A DNA stretch of 64,000 nucleotides from Mycoplasma sp. CAG:776 (GTDB lineage Bacteria; Bacillota_I; Bacilli_A; RF39; UBA660), in NCBI GenBank assembly GCA_000438195.1, contig FR903077.1, positions 67,720 to 131,719 of the forward strand, read 5' to 3'. The position numbers and the translations under genes were made by a program. The notes under the pieces are model-generated. The model searched no databases and was not told the DNA's origin. It saw only the letters and a list, made by a program, of their open reading frames with translations. Shown here in pieces: positions 8,789-18,017 of the stretch; position 1 is the stretch's first letter, and each line of letters begins with the position of its first letter.

Positions 8789-9718
8789 ATGATTAAGTTT
8801 AGTATTATAGTTCCTGTTTATAATGTAGAAAATTATTTAAGAAAATGTTTAGATAGTATAGTAAATCAAACATGTCAAAACTATGAAGTAATAATTATCT
8901 GTGATAAGTGTAGTGATAATAGTGAAGTAATAGTTGATAAATATGTTAAAAAATATAAAAATTTTAGTAAAATTTTTGCTGAAAAAACAGGACTCAGTAA
9001 AGCACGAAATCTTGGTATTGAGGCTTCAAAAGGAGAATATATTTTGTTCTTAGATAGTGATGATTTTTTTGAAAAAACACTATTAGAAACAATAAATAAC
9101 GAAATAAAAGGAAATCCTGATTTAATTCGTTTTCAAATTCAAGATATAGTTAATGATAAAATTATTAAGTATGAAGAAATTGGCTTTAATACTATTGATG
9201 GTATAAGTGCTTTTAATAAGATATTAAAATATCATTATATAGAAAATGCATGGAGTTATTGTTATAGTGCTAAATATTATAAAAAGAATAAATTTAAATT
9301 TATGGAAAATTGTATTGCTGAAGATTATGGCTTAATTCCTCTAGTGATTGCTAAAGCTAAAAAAGTAAAATCAATTTCTTATATTGGTTATAATTATGTA
9401 AAACGAAAAAATAGTTTAATGACAACTAATGACTATTCTAAAAAAATAAAAAAAATGGAGGATATGATTTTACAAGCTAATTTTCTAAAAAAAGAATTAG
9501 CAAATATTAATCCAAATAAAGATTTAATAGCTTTTATTAATAATTCACTAATTTATTATTCAACAAGGTTAAAATATAGAGATTTTAAGAAATATAATAA
9601 AATCTTAAAAATCAATAATTGTTATGTTCATTTAAAAGCTAAAACTATAAAATCAAAAATTAGGAATTTTCTTATAAAAAATAATGCATATTTATTTTAT
9701 AATTATCTTAAGAGGTGA
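8789..9718 (+). CDS. GT2 glycosyltransferase
   Basis: This 309-residue GT-A transferase begins FSIIVPVYNVENYLRKCLDSI, the classic family 2 opening. The metal-binding DxD is in LFLDSDDFFEK (about residues 86-96), and EDYGLIPLVI (about 182) fits the catalytic acidic region. The usual VIDDGSTD-type loop reads IICDKCSDNS, keeping the aspartates but with an odd Lys-Cys pair. A basic C-terminal tail may give membrane contact. It begins 7 nt after the fusion gene with AGGTAA as ribosome site and abuts the next GT2 gene, so the two are translationally coupled. Donor and acceptor are unknown. Confidence 0.85.
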   Translation: MIKFSIIVPVYNVENYLRKCLDSIVNQTCQNYEVIIICDKCSDNSEVIVDKYVKKYKNFSKIFAEKTGLSKARNLGIEASKGEYILFLDSDDFFEKTLLETINNEIKGNPDLIRFQIQDIVNDKIIKYEEIGFNTIDGISAFNKILKYHYIENAWSYCYSAKYYKKNKFKFMENCIAEDYGLIPLVIAKAKKVKSISYIGYNYVKRKNSLMTTNDYSKKIKKMEDMILQANFLKKELANINPNKDLIAFINNSLIYYSTRLKYRDFKKYNKILKINNCYVHLKAKTIKSKIRNFLIKNNAYLFYNYLKR

Positions 9719-9720
9719 AA

Positions 9721-10671
9721 ATGGCAAAAATTAGTTTAATAGTTCCAGTATATAACACATCCAAATATCTTAGAAAATGTCTGGATTCTTTAATAACGCA
9801 AACATATAAAGATATTGAAATAATTGTCATTAATGATGGATCAATTGATAATTCTGAAGAGATAATAAAATTATATCGAGACAAAAGATTAAAATATATC
9901 AGTAAAAAAAACGAAGGTATTGGAAAAACTAGAAATTTAGGGATAGAAAATGCAACTGGAAATTATATTGCTTTTGTTGATTCAGATGATTATTTAGATA
10001 AAAATTTTTGTAAAAAAATGATAAAAAAAGCTGATGAAGATAATTGCGATATTGTAATATGCAATTATTTTGAAGATAGAAATGATAAATTAAAAAAAAT
10101 AGAATTTGTAAACTTTAAAGATTCATCATTAAAAAGCAATCCAAGTTTAATTAATTTTATCAATTTAGGACCATGCAATAAAATTTATAAAATGAATATG
10201 ATCAAAAAAAATAATATTAAATTTGAAGAAAATTTAAAATATGAAGATGCTCCATTTGTTATTAAATCATTATTAAATGCCAAAAAAATAGGAAAAATAG
10301 CCGACTTTTTGACATACTATGTTATACACGAAAAAAGTGAAACAACAATAAGAGACAAAAGAATATTTGATATTTTTAAAATCGTAGAAATAATTGTCAA
10401 GAATCTTAAAGAAGTTGATTATCCTAAAGAACCAATAATTAGTCTTATTGTTATGATTTTAACAGATTACACTATACAACAAAGATACATTAAAGATAAA
10501 AAAGATCGAGATACTTTTATAAATAAAGCATTTAAATATCTACACAAGCTAGATCCAAAATGGAGAAAATGTAATTATTTAAAAAGGTTTAATTATTTGA
10601 AAAGAATCGTAAAAACAAATAGAACATTAACAAAATTATATTGTAGCTTGTATAATTTTAGGCATAATTAA
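9721..10671 (+). CDS. GT2 glycosyltransferase
   Basis: This GT-A family 2 transferase of about 316 residues opens AKISLIVPVYNTSKYLRKCLDSL. It has a textbook IVINDGSIDNSEEI loop, DSDDYLDKNF as DxD metal site, and KYEDAPFVIKSLL as the catalytic acidic stretch. I chose the ATG at 9721 over the GTG at 9715 because AGAGG (9711-9715) is then spaced 5 nt from the start; the GTG option would overlap the upstream stop. It closes the first part of the operon: its stop codon lies inside a terminator hairpin at 10662-10688. Confidence 0.85.
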   Translation: MAKISLIVPVYNTSKYLRKCLDSLITQTYKDIEIIVINDGSIDNSEEIIKLYRDKRLKYISKKNEGIGKTRNLGIENATGNYIAFVDSDDYLDKNFCKKMIKKADEDNCDIVICNYFEDRNDKLKKIEFVNFKDSSLKSNPSLINFINLGPCNKIYKMNMIKKNNIKFEENLKYEDAPFVIKSLLNAKKIGKIADFLTYYVIHEKSETTIRDKRIFDIFKIVEIIVKNLKEVDYPKEPIISLIVMILTDYTIQQRYIKDKKDRDTFINKAFKYLHKLDPKWRKCNYLKRFNYLKRIVKTNRTLTKLYCSLYNFRHN

Positions 10672-10688
10672 AGAAATTATGCTTTTTA
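10662..10688 (+). terminator. intrinsic terminator after the GT2 gene
   Basis: An 8-bp perfect stem GCATAATT/AATTATGC (10662-10669 with 10675-10682) is followed by TTTTT. It overlaps the stop codon of the upstream gene. A TATAAT at 10706-10711 suggests a new promoter for the following gene. Confidence 0.7.
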
Positions 10689-10731
10689 AATACTATTAAA
10701 TACGATATAATTAAAATATGTGAGGTAAAAT

Positions 10732-13179
10732 ATGAAAAAAAGAAGATTACTAGAAATATTTTTATTAACCTTACCATTATTAGACTTATTAACAAGTTTA
10801 AATAATAGAATGGTGGAAAATTTTTTATCAGTAGGAATGATTATTAAAGGATTAGCAATTATTATTGCTTATATTTATGTTTTTTTCTTATCTGCAAGTA
10901 AATTTAAAAAAGTATCGATTTTATATTATTCAGGAATTATAATATATATAGTTGGATATTTCTTATTTAAAAGTGATTTGTTAAATCTAAATTTTTTAGT
11001 AAGCGAGCTTAAATACATTTTAAAATTCATCTATTTTCCAGTATTAACATTTGCATTATTAAACATATTTGATGAAAGCGGTTTTGAAAAAGATAAGTTA
11101 GATAAAATAATGTTATGGAATTTAATATTTTATATTTTAATAATAATCATACCAACTATTTTAGATATTAATTTTAAATCTTATTCTAATAGCAGTTATG
11201 CTGGATCAGTAGGATGGTACTTTTCAGCAAATGAAGTATCAAGTATTTTATTATTACTTTTTCCTTTTATCTATGTATTATTAAAAAAACATAAAGTGAT
11301 TTTTTCATTGCTTTTTATAACGAGTCTTTTTACAATTAGTTTAATTGGTACAAAAGTGACACTATTTGGTATTATTATCATTACATTCTTGATTTTCATA
11401 ACAATAATTGTAAAAAAGAAAAAAATACTAAATAATATAGTAATAATATCTTTTAGTGCATTTTTAATAACAATAATCTATATGTCAGAAAACTATTCTG
11501 TAATGAATTTAAAAAATTCTATATCGGTAGAAGAAACACAAGAAACAATTGAAATAGAAAATGAAATTTCTAAATATTATGAAAAAAATAAATTTTTAAG
11601 CAGTATTAAAAATTTAGGCTCTATTTTACTTAGTGACCGCGACGTATATGCACTAAATTCTTATTATATTTATAGTGAAAATTACAGACCAAGTTATTTA
11701 CTTTTTGGGATGGGATTTTCTAATACAGATCGAATTTCTAATTCTAGAGTAGAAAAATTAATAGAAATAGACTTTTTAGATATATTTTTTCATCTAGGAT
11801 TATTAGCGATTTTCATAGTTGCTTTTCCATTTATTTATACGTTTATTATATATTTGAAAAAAAGAAAATCAGAAACAATTAAATTTAATACTAACATTTT
11901 CTTCTATTTAATGATAATATTTTTGACATTAGGAATATCATCTACCGCAGGACATACTTATCTTGCCCCAGCGGTATCTATTTATATATCAATTTATTTT
12001 ATATATTTATTAAATGAAATCAAATCATTTGAAAAAAGGAAAATTAATGATAGCAAAATTACCATATTGGGTTTACATCTTGGCTATGGTGGGGTAGAAA
12101 ATGCAATATCAAATATTGCTAATATGCTAGAAGAAAAATACGAAGTAGAAGTCATATCTTTATACCGTAAAAAAGAAGAGCCATTTAAATTTAATAAAAG
12201 AGTAAAAATCAAACATTTAATGAATATTACATCTAATAAAAATGAATTTAAAAAAGCCTTAAAAAATAAGCAAGGATTAAAAATATTAAAAGAGGGAATC
12301 AAATCAATATATATATTATTAAATAAGAATTATCTTTTAAAAAAAGCAATCATTAACAGTGACTCAAAAATAATAATTTCTACAAGATATTCTTTTAGTA
12401 AAATATTAAATAAATATGGTAGAGACAAAACAATAAAAATCCATCAAGAACATACCTATAATGTAAATTTACAATATATAAAAAAACTAAACTATTTACA
12501 GAATATAAATTATATTATGCCGGTAAGTAAATCAATATTACTAAAATATAAAGATAAAATAACCATTAATATGAAATACATTCCTCTAACATTAGATTAT
12601 TATCCAAATAAATCAGAAATATCAGATCTTAATAATAACAATTTAATATCAATAGGACGATTAGAAAATGAAAAAGCAATGGACGAATTAATTTATATTA
12701 TGAATGGATTAACAAAAAATAATAAAAATGTATTGTTAAATATTTATGGAGATGGATCAAATCATCAAAAATTAGAAAGTTTAATTAATGAATTTAAGCT
12801 AGAAAAAAATATTAAATTATGGGGATTCAAACCCAAAAAAGAAATTCAAGATGCATTAAAGCAATCAACTTTATATTTAATGACTTCTAAAGAAGAATCA
12901 TTTGGATTGGTATTAATTGAAGCCATGAGTTTTGGAGTACCTTGCATAGCATATTCTAGTGCTGAAGGTGCAAAAGAAATAATAAAACCAAATACGGGGT
13001 ATTTAATAGATAATAGAGATAGAAAAGAATATATTAACCAAATAGAAAACTATTTAAAATATTCAATAAGAGAAAAGCAAGAAATGGGCAGGAATGCAAG
13101 AAAAAATATAAATACTTACAAATTTGATACAGTGAAAAGAGAATGGATAAAATTCATTAATAATATAATAAAAAATTAA
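10732..13179 (+). CDS. O-antigen polymerase/ligase-like membrane domain fused to a GT4 glycosyltransferase
   Basis: This 815-residue protein has two parts. Residues about 1-430 contain 10-12 membrane helices in the style of Wzy polymerases or WaaL ligases, with a large extracytoplasmic loop (about 260-350). Residues about 440-815 form a GT-B family 4 transferase: ILGLHLGYGGVENAISN near 444, SIGRLENEKAMDEL near 639, and the donor-binding stretch SKEESFGLVLIEAMSFGVP near 720. Family knowledge says Wzy/WaaL acts outside and GT4 inside on polyprenyl-linked sugars, so the fusion would couple sugar addition to polymerisation or transfer across the membrane. The preceding terminator and TATAAT (10706) suggest independent transcription start. 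Fusion of these two families is uncommon. Confidence 0.75.
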   Translation: MKKRRLLEIFLLTLPLLDLLTSLNNRMVENFLSVGMIIKGLAIIIAYIYVFFLSASKFKKVSILYYSGIIIYIVGYFLFKSDLLNLNFLVSELKYILKFIYFPVLTFALLNIFDESGFEKDKLDKIMLWNLIFYILIIIIPTILDINFKSYSNSSYAGSVGWYFSANEVSSILLLLFPFIYVLLKKHKVIFSLLFITSLFTISLIGTKVTLFGIIIITFLIFITIIVKKKKILNNIVIISFSAFLITIIYMSENYSVMNLKNSISVEETQETIEIENEISKYYEKNKFLSSIKNLGSILLSDRDVYALNSYYIYSENYRPSYLLFGMGFSNTDRISNSRVEKLIEIDFLDIFFHLGLLAIFIVAFPFIYTFIIYLKKRKSETIKFNTNIFFYLMIIFLTLGISSTAGHTYLAPAVSIYISIYFIYLLNEIKSFEKRKINDSKITILGLHLGYGGVENAISNIANMLEEKYEVEVISLYRKKEEPFKFNKRVKIKHLMNITSNKNEFKKALKNKQGLKILKEGIKSIYILLNKNYLLKKAIINSDSKIIISTRYSFSKILNKYGRDKTIKIHQEHTYNVNLQYIKKLNYLQNINYIMPVSKSILLKYKDKITINMKYIPLTLDYYPNKSEISDLNNNNLISIGRLENEKAMDELIYIMNGLTKNNKNVLLNIYGDGSNHQKLESLINEFKLEKNIKLWGFKPKKEIQDALKQSTLYLMTSKEESFGLVLIEAMSFGVPCIAYSSAEGAKEIIKPNTGYLIDNRDRKEYINQIENYLKYSIREKQEMGRNARKNINTYKFDTVKREWIKFINNIIKN

Positions 13180-13194
13180 AAAAGGATGAATAAA

Positions 13195-13905
13195 ATGAAG
13201 AAATATTTAAAAAAAATAACTGAAAAAACAAAACGAGAATATTTAGAAGAATTAAATGAAAAACTTCATAATAATACAAAATCTTTTATTATTACCGTAA
13301 ATCCAGAAACTTTAATGTTAAGTAAAAAAAATATAGATATAAAAAATATTTTAGAAGATAAAAATAATTCTTTAGTTCCAGACGGAATTGCAGTGGTAAA
13401 GGCTTGTCAAAAGATAGGAATGAACGTACAAGAGCGAATTACTGGAATTGATTTATGTGAGTATCTATTATGCCTTGCTAATGAAAAAAACTATAGTCTA
13501 GCCTTATTTGGAGCAACTAAAGAAGTTTTAGAAAAGTTAATATTAAAAATAAAAAAAGAGTATCCTAATATTAAATTATTAGAATGCTCTAATGGTTATA
13601 TAGAAAATAAAGAGCAAGAAATGAAAAAAATTATTGAGTTAAATCCTGATATATGCTTGGTAGCTTTAGGCATACCAGAACAAGAAATATTAATTTCTAA
13701 ATATATAGAAAATGCTAAAAAGGGTATTTATATAGGTGTAGGAGGATCTTTAGATGTTTTAAGTGGAACCAAGAAGAGAGCTCCTGAGATATTCATAAAA
13801 CTTAATTTAGAGTGGCTTTATCGAATAATCAAGGAGCCAAAAAGGATAAAGAGATTCTGGAATAATAATATAAAATTTTTAATAGAAGTAAGGAAAAACA
13901 AATAA
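13195..13905 (+). CDS. tagA: WecG/TagA/CpsF family glycosyltransferase (GT26)
   Basis: This protein of about 236 residues matches the GT26 family: FIITVNPETLMLSK near 27, VPDGIAVVKACQKIG near 60, ERITGIDLCEYLL near 80, SLALFGATKEVLEK near 98, VALGIPEQEILI and GVGGSLDVLSGTKKRAP. TagA adds ManNAc to undecaprenyl-PP-GlcNAc, the committed step of wall teichoic acid linkage-unit synthesis; WecG and CpsF homologues add other sugars. I chose ATG 13195 because AAAGG (13181-13185) abuts the in-frame ATG at 13186 but is spaced 9 nt from 13195. The UDP-ManNAc-forming epimerase at the other end of the locus supports the TagA reading. Confidence 0.85.
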   Translation: MKKYLKKITEKTKREYLEELNEKLHNNTKSFIITVNPETLMLSKKNIDIKNILEDKNNSLVPDGIAVVKACQKIGMNVQERITGIDLCEYLLCLANEKNYSLALFGATKEVLEKLILKIKKEYPNIKLLECSNGYIENKEQEMKKIIELNPDICLVALGIPEQEILISKYIENAKKGIYIGVGGSLDVLSGTKKRAPEIFIKLNLEWLYRIIKEPKRIKRFWNNNIKFLIEVRKNK

Positions 13906-13933
13906 ATAATATCCTTCTTTATTTTAAAAGATT

Positions 13934-15736
13934 TTACTCCACAGTAACAGATTTAGCAAGATTTCTAGGCTTATCCACATCTAAGCCTTTTTCTTTTGCA
14001 ATAAAGTAAGCAATAAATTGTAAAGGTATAATAGCTAGAATAGGTGAGATAGTAGGATCGGTTTTAGGAATAGTAATAATATTTTTATAATCAATCTCTT
14101 GATTAGTTATTAAAATAATATTTGCACCTCTAGATTTCACTTCTTCTAAGTTACTCAAAGTTTTTCCACTAATAGTATTATCAGTAATAATTCCTATAAC
14201 AAAAGTACCATTTTCAATTAAGGCAATAGGCCCATGTTTTAATTCACCTGCTTGATAAGCTTCACTATGAATATAAGTTATTTCTTTTAACTTTAAAGAA
14301 CCTTCTAAAGCAATATTATAATCATTTCCTCTACCAATATAAAATAAATCGGTTTCTTTTGCCATCATTTTAGCTATATCTTTATAGTATGCTTCATTTT
14401 CAAGTAATTTCCTCATGAGAATAGGAAGATTTAGTAATTCTTCTTTTAAACTTTCGCTTTTATTATCTAATATTTCGCTCATATAAATGGCTAAAGTTAC
14501 TAACATACTAACTTGTGAGATATAAGCTTTGGTCGAAGCAACAGCAATTTCTGGACCAGCATAAGTATAAATAGTGTGATCTGCTTCTCTAGTAATAGAA
14601 GACTCAAATACATTAGTAATAGTAATCGTTTTAGCTCCATACTTTTTAGCTAGTTTTAAAGCCGCAATAGTATCTGCGGTTTCGCCGGATTGACTGATAA
14701 AAATACATAAAGTATTTTGATTTATTATAGGGTTTTGATAGCGAAATTCACTAGCTACAACAACATGAACAGGAATTCTACATATTTTTTCAATTGCATA
14801 CTTACCTGTTAAACCAGCATGCATAGCAGTACCACAAGCAACGATATAAATATTAGATAAGCTTTCCAAATATTCTTTAGATAAAGAAAAATTTAAAAAT
14901 TGGATAGGGTGATCTTTTGCAACGATACCTCTTAAAGTATTTTCTAAAGCTTCTGGTTGCTCATGAATCTCTTTTAGCATATAATCTTCATAGCCCTTCT
15001 TATCAATAGTTTTCATATCTAAATCAATAGTTTTAGCCTTTTTTTTAATTTTTTTAAAATTAGCATCATAAAAAGTAATAGAATCATTTAAAAAAGCAAC
15101 TTCTCCATCATTTAAAAAATAAAAATCTTTTGTATATTCAAGTATAGCTGGAATATCAGAAGCGATATAAATGCCAGAATTATTTTTCCCAAGCACAAGA
15201 GGACTATCCTTTTTCGCTGCTATAATAGTATTAGGAAGTAAAGGAGTAAGTATTAAGATAGCATAACTACCTTTAATATCACCTAAAACCTTTTTTAAAG
15301 CTGCAATTACATCATGTTCTTGAGCATAATAATATTCCAATAATAAAGGAATAACTTCCGTATCTGTATCAGATTGAAATTTAAAGTTATGACTAAGAAG
15401 AAATTTTTTTAATTCTAAATAATTCTCAATAATTCCATTATGAACAACAGCAAATTGTTTATTTTGACTAATATGAGGATGAGCGTTCTCTTTGCTAGGA
15501 ATACCATGAGTAGCCCATCTAGTATGAGCAATCCCAATGTTGCTGACTAAATCCTTAGCATCAAGAATTTTTTCCAAATTAAAAATTCTTCCTTTATCTT
15601 TTATAACTTTTATTTCCTTTTCGTGTAAAATAGCAACACCAGCCGAATCATAACCTCTATACTCTAATGTTTTTAAACCTTTAATTAACTTATCTATTGC
15701 ACTTTCTTTTCCAATATATCCAACAATTCCACACAT
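13934..15736 (-). CDS. glmS: glutamine--fructose-6-phosphate aminotransferase
   Basis: GlmS makes glucosamine-6-phosphate from fructose-6-phosphate and glutamine, the first step towards UDP-GlcNAc for peptidoglycan and the neighbouring glycan genes. The protein is 600 residues, the usual length. It begins MCGIVGYIG with Cys2 as glutaminase nucleophile and has TRWATHGIPSKENAHPH in the glutaminase domain. Two SIS sugar-isomerase domains follow (SQSGETADT near 345; LKHGPIALIE near 490), and it ends DKPRNLAKSVTVE. It faces the glycan operon tail to tail. The 5' gap is only about 120 nt and shared with murT, so there is no room for a glmS ribozyme. A GAGGAGG ribosome site precedes the start. Confidence 0.97.
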   Translation of the reverse strand: MCGIVGYIGKESAIDKLIKGLKTLEYRGYDSAGVAILHEKEIKVIKDKGRIFNLEKILDAKDLVSNIGIAHTRWATHGIPSKENAHPHISQNKQFAVVHNGIIENYLELKKFLLSHNFKFQSDTDTEVIPLLLEYYYAQEHDVIAALKKVLGDIKGSYAILILTPLLPNTIIAAKKDSPLVLGKNNSGIYIASDIPAILEYTKDFYFLNDGEVAFLNDSITFYDANFKKIKKKAKTIDLDMKTIDKKGYEDYMLKEIHEQPEALENTLRGIVAKDHPIQFLNFSLSKEYLESLSNIYIVACGTAMHAGLTGKYAIEKICRIPVHVVVASEFRYQNPIINQNTLCIFISQSGETADTIAALKLAKKYGAKTITITNVFESSITREADHTIYTYAGPEIAVASTKAYISQVSMLVTLAIYMSEILDNKSESLKEELLNLPILMRKLLENEAYYKDIAKMMAKETDLFYIGRGNDYNIALEGSLKLKEITYIHSEAYQAGELKHGPIALIENGTFVIGIITDNTISGKTLSNLEEVKSRGANIILITNQEIDYKNIITIPKTDPTISPILAIIPLQFIAYFIAKEKGLDVDKPRNLAKSVTVE

Positions 15737-15766
15737 TTAAAATGCCTCCTCTATTTTTATAAATTT

Positions 15767-15795
15767 ATCGTACTATAAAATAAAATTGAAGTCAA
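15767..15795 (-). promoter_or_regulatory. glmS promoter
   Basis: Reading the minus strand, TTGACT (complement of 15790-15795) and TACGAT (complement of 15767-15772) are separated by 17 bp, about 30 bp upstream of the glmS start. It is divergent from the murT promoter at 15804-15832. Confidence 0.6.
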
Positions 15796-15803
15796 ATTTT
15801 TAA

Positions 15804-15832
15804 TTTAAAAAATGTCAAAAAGATGATAAAAT
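15804..15832 (+). promoter_or_regulatory. murT-gatD promoter
   Basis: TTTAAA (15804-15809), 17 bp, then TAAAAT (15827-15832) with an extended -10 TGA immediately upstream (15824-15826). The predicted start is about 20 nt before murT. Confidence 0.5.
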
Positions 15833-15856
15833 AAATACATAGAATTAGGTGAATTT

Positions 15857-17179
15857 ATGAAAATATTAAGCATTATAATAGGAAAACTAACTTGTTTTGC
15901 AGGTAAAATAGTACATCGTGGAAGTTCACTTCCAGGGAAACTTGCTCTAAAAATAGATAAAAGGATATTAAAGAAATTAAAATATCCTCCCATTAAATTA
16001 GTTGTAACTGGCTCATCTGGCAAAGGAAGTACAGCTAAGTTAATCGCCAATGTTTTAAAAGATAATGGCTATAAAATATGTTTTAATAGTGCTGGATCTA
16101 ATTTAAAATGGGGAATTACAACAACTTGTATCAAAAACTGTAATTTATTAGGAAAAATAAAAAAAGATGTTCTAGTTTTAGAAGTTGATGAAAGATATAC
16201 AAAAGAAATCTTTAAAGATATTAATCCTAATTATTTAATAGTTACCAACCTAACAAAAGATCAACCACCAAGACAATATAATGTAGATATTATTTTAGAT
16301 GAAATTAAACAAAACTTGCCTCAAGACACCACCATAATTACAACAATGGATGAACCCTATTTAAGAAATTTTAGTCTAGATTTACCAAACAATAATATAT
16401 ACTATATTATTAGTAAAAATAAATATTCATATCAGAAGCAATTATTTGAAAATTTAAATACTTACTATTGTTTAAAATGTGGGACTAAATTAGAGTATGA
16501 ATACTATAATTTTGAAACATTAGGAAAATATAAATGTCTAAATTGTGATTTTAAATGGGAAGAACCAAAAGTGATAGGTAATAATTTAAATTTAGAAAAA
16601 GGCACGATAGAAATAGATGGAAGAGAATTAAGCATAGGTGGAGACATGTTATTTCAAGCTTATAATACTTTAGCTAGCTATACATTTTTAAAAGAAATAG
16701 GGTTAGATAGTGATGAGATTATAAATAGTATAAATAAACGGAACCATAACCATAATATTGAATTTGTAAAGAATAATAAATTATATAAAGCCTTAAATTG
16801 TAAGGCAGAAAATGCAACTACTTACAATGCTTGTGTCTATAAAGTTTATTTAGATAAAGATGTAAAAGATGTTGTAATTGGTTGGAAAGAAATAAGTAGA
16901 AGATATAATCATTTTGATATATCATGGTTATATGATGTTGAGTTTGAATTATTAAATAATAAAACATTAAATAAAATCTATGCAGTAGGAATTGATAAAG
17001 AAAATATTAAAAAACGTTTGTTATTAGCAGGTATACCCGAAGAAAAAATTATTACAGCAAATAGTCTAGATGAAATAAAAAAAGAAATTATGAATAGCGA
17101 AGCAAATAAAATATATGGAATTTTAAACTTTGATTATATGGAACCATTTAATAACACTTTTAAGGAGGATATAAGATGA
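15857..17179 (+). CDS. murT: MurT, lipid II isoglutaminyl synthase ligase subunit
   Basis: MurT is the Mur-ligase-like subunit that activates the D-Glu carboxylate of lipid II for amidation, forming D-isoglutamine in the peptidoglycan stem. At 440 residues it is full length. The ATP site is VVTGSSGKGSTAK (49-61). A four-cysteine zinc ribbon typical of MurT is at 205-230 (CLKCGTKL ... CLNCDF), and the C-terminal domain carries RRYNHFDISWLYD (348-360), including the conserved aspartate of the composite active site. The gene overlaps the GatD-like gene by 4 nt (ATGA), as in Staphylococcus. The ligase looks intact although its partner lacks glutaminase residues. Confidence 0.92.
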   Translation: MKILSIIIGKLTCFAGKIVHRGSSLPGKLALKIDKRILKKLKYPPIKLVVTGSSGKGSTAKLIANVLKDNGYKICFNSAGSNLKWGITTTCIKNCNLLGKIKKDVLVLEVDERYTKEIFKDINPNYLIVTNLTKDQPPRQYNVDIILDEIKQNLPQDTTIITTMDEPYLRNFSLDLPNNNIYYIISKNKYSYQKQLFENLNTYYCLKCGTKLEYEYYNFETLGKYKCLNCDFKWEEPKVIGNNLNLEKGTIEIDGRELSIGGDMLFQAYNTLASYTFLKEIGLDSDEIINSINKRNHNHNIEFVKNNKLYKALNCKAENATTYNACVYKVYLDKDVKDVVIGWKEISRRYNHFDISWLYDVEFELLNNKTLNKIYAVGIDKENIKKRLLLAGIPEEKIITANSLDEIKKEIMNSEANKIYGILNFDYMEPFNNTFKEDIR

Positions 17180-17769
17180 TCACAATTGCAACTCTTTATT
17201 CAAATGAACTAGCTTTATATGGTGAAAATGGTAATATAAAAGCATTAATATATGCCTTAGAAAAAGAAAACATCAAATATAAATTGATCCAAGTAGAAAA
17301 AGAAGATAAATTAGATTTTTCTAAATATAATTTTGTTTATTTAGGCAGTGGAAGAGCAAAATATCTAGAAGAAATAAAAAAACGTTTGTTACCATATAAA
17401 GATGAAATTCTAGAATATATTGAAAATGATAATATTTTACTAGCAACGGGAAATGCAATAAGTATTTTAGATTTTTTAGAATTATATGAAGTAAAATTAT
17501 ATGAAAAAAGAAAAGTGTATGATGTTGATGCCACAACATCTTTATGCAAAGGGAATATTAAAGGGTTTCAAAATACAGAATATTTAATTAAAACAACGAA
17601 AAATATCATGTTTAATATAAATAATGGAGTAGGAAATAATGAAACTATGATGGAAGGATTTCAATATAAGAATTTATATGCAACATCTATTATAGGTCCG
17701 CTACTAGCTAGAAATGACAATTTAAACCAATATTTTATTGAAATAATAAAACAAAAACTTAAGTCATAA
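17176..17769 (+). CDS. gatD: GatD-like amidotransferase subunit, catalytic residues missing
   Basis: GatD normally hydrolyses glutamine and channels ammonia to MurT. This 197-residue homologue keeps the fold signature (LALYGENGNIKAL near 12, VYLGSG near 54, GNNETMMEGFQYKNL near 153, IIGPLLARN near 172) and is shorter than the usual 240 or so. The nucleophile motif, ICGGYQ in S. aureus, here reads LATGNA, placing Thr91 where the cysteine belongs. The YLHGP motif reads SIIGP, removing the catalytic histidine. A GFENH-type motif reads GFQNT. I infer loss of glutaminase activity, perhaps leaving a structural partner so that MurT uses free ammonia. It is coupled to murT by a 4-nt overlap and followed by a terminator. 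Confidence 0.8.
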   Translation: MITIATLYSNELALYGENGNIKALIYALEKENIKYKLIQVEKEDKLDFSKYNFVYLGSGRAKYLEEIKKRLLPYKDEILEYIENDNILLATGNAISILDFLELYEVKLYEKRKVYDVDATTSLCKGNIKGFQNTEYLIKTTKNIMFNINNGVGNNETMMEGFQYKNLYATSIIGPLLARNDNLNQYFIEIIKQKLKS

Positions 17770-17796
17770 GAAACTTAAGTTTATTTATTTTTTTTT
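17755..17796 (+). terminator. terminator after gatD
   Basis: The stem AAACTTAAG/CTTAAGTTT (17755-17763 with 17774-17782) overlaps the end of gatD and is followed by a T-rich run. The same DNA is A-rich on the other side only weakly, so its use by the minus-strand small ORF is doubtful. Confidence 0.65.
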
Positions 17797-17888
17797 AAAT
17801 TTTTATTAATAAGTCTAACTTTAACTCCTTTTTTTCTAGCAAATGTTTTCTTAACACCTTTAGGTAAATTAGCTTTATAAGTTTTCAT
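17781..17888 (-). CDS. 35-residue very basic small protein
   Basis: This short ORF is supported mainly by its perfect ribosome site: the minus strand reads GGAGGTGGATGT directly before the ATG at 17888. The product starts MKTYKANLPKGVKKTFARKK and continues with more Lys/Arg/Asn, ending LKKNK. About 15 of 35 residues are basic, in the style of small ribosomal or RNA-binding proteins. I do not recognise the family; it does not match bL34, bL36 or bTHX. It lies convergent to gatD and divergent from the ZIP transporter gene. It could still be a chance ORF. Confidence 0.5.
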   Translation of the reverse strand: MKTYKANLPKGVKKTFARKKGVKVRLINKNLKKNK

Positions 17889-17961
17889 ACATCCACCTCC
17901 TATAAACCTGCTTAGCTAATTATATCACTAAGTAGATAAAATGCCAATAAAAATCGAATTC

Positions 17962-17990
17962 TTGACAATTACTAAAGTGAATTATATAAT
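17962..17990 (+). promoter_or_regulatory. consensus promoter of the ZIP transporter gene
   Basis: TTGACA (17962-17967) and TATAAT (17985-17990) are separated by exactly 17 bp, a perfect sigma-A promoter, with GGAGTGA as ribosome site before the ATG at 18018. It should drive the ZIP-sufC-sufB run. Confidence 0.85.
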
Positions 17991-18017
17991 AAAAATAGGT
18001 TTAAATGGAGTGATGAA

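Noticed and set aside
15737..15856. glmS ribozyme upstream of glmS
   Set aside because: The divergent gap is about 120 nt, includes two promoters, and shows no ribozyme core.
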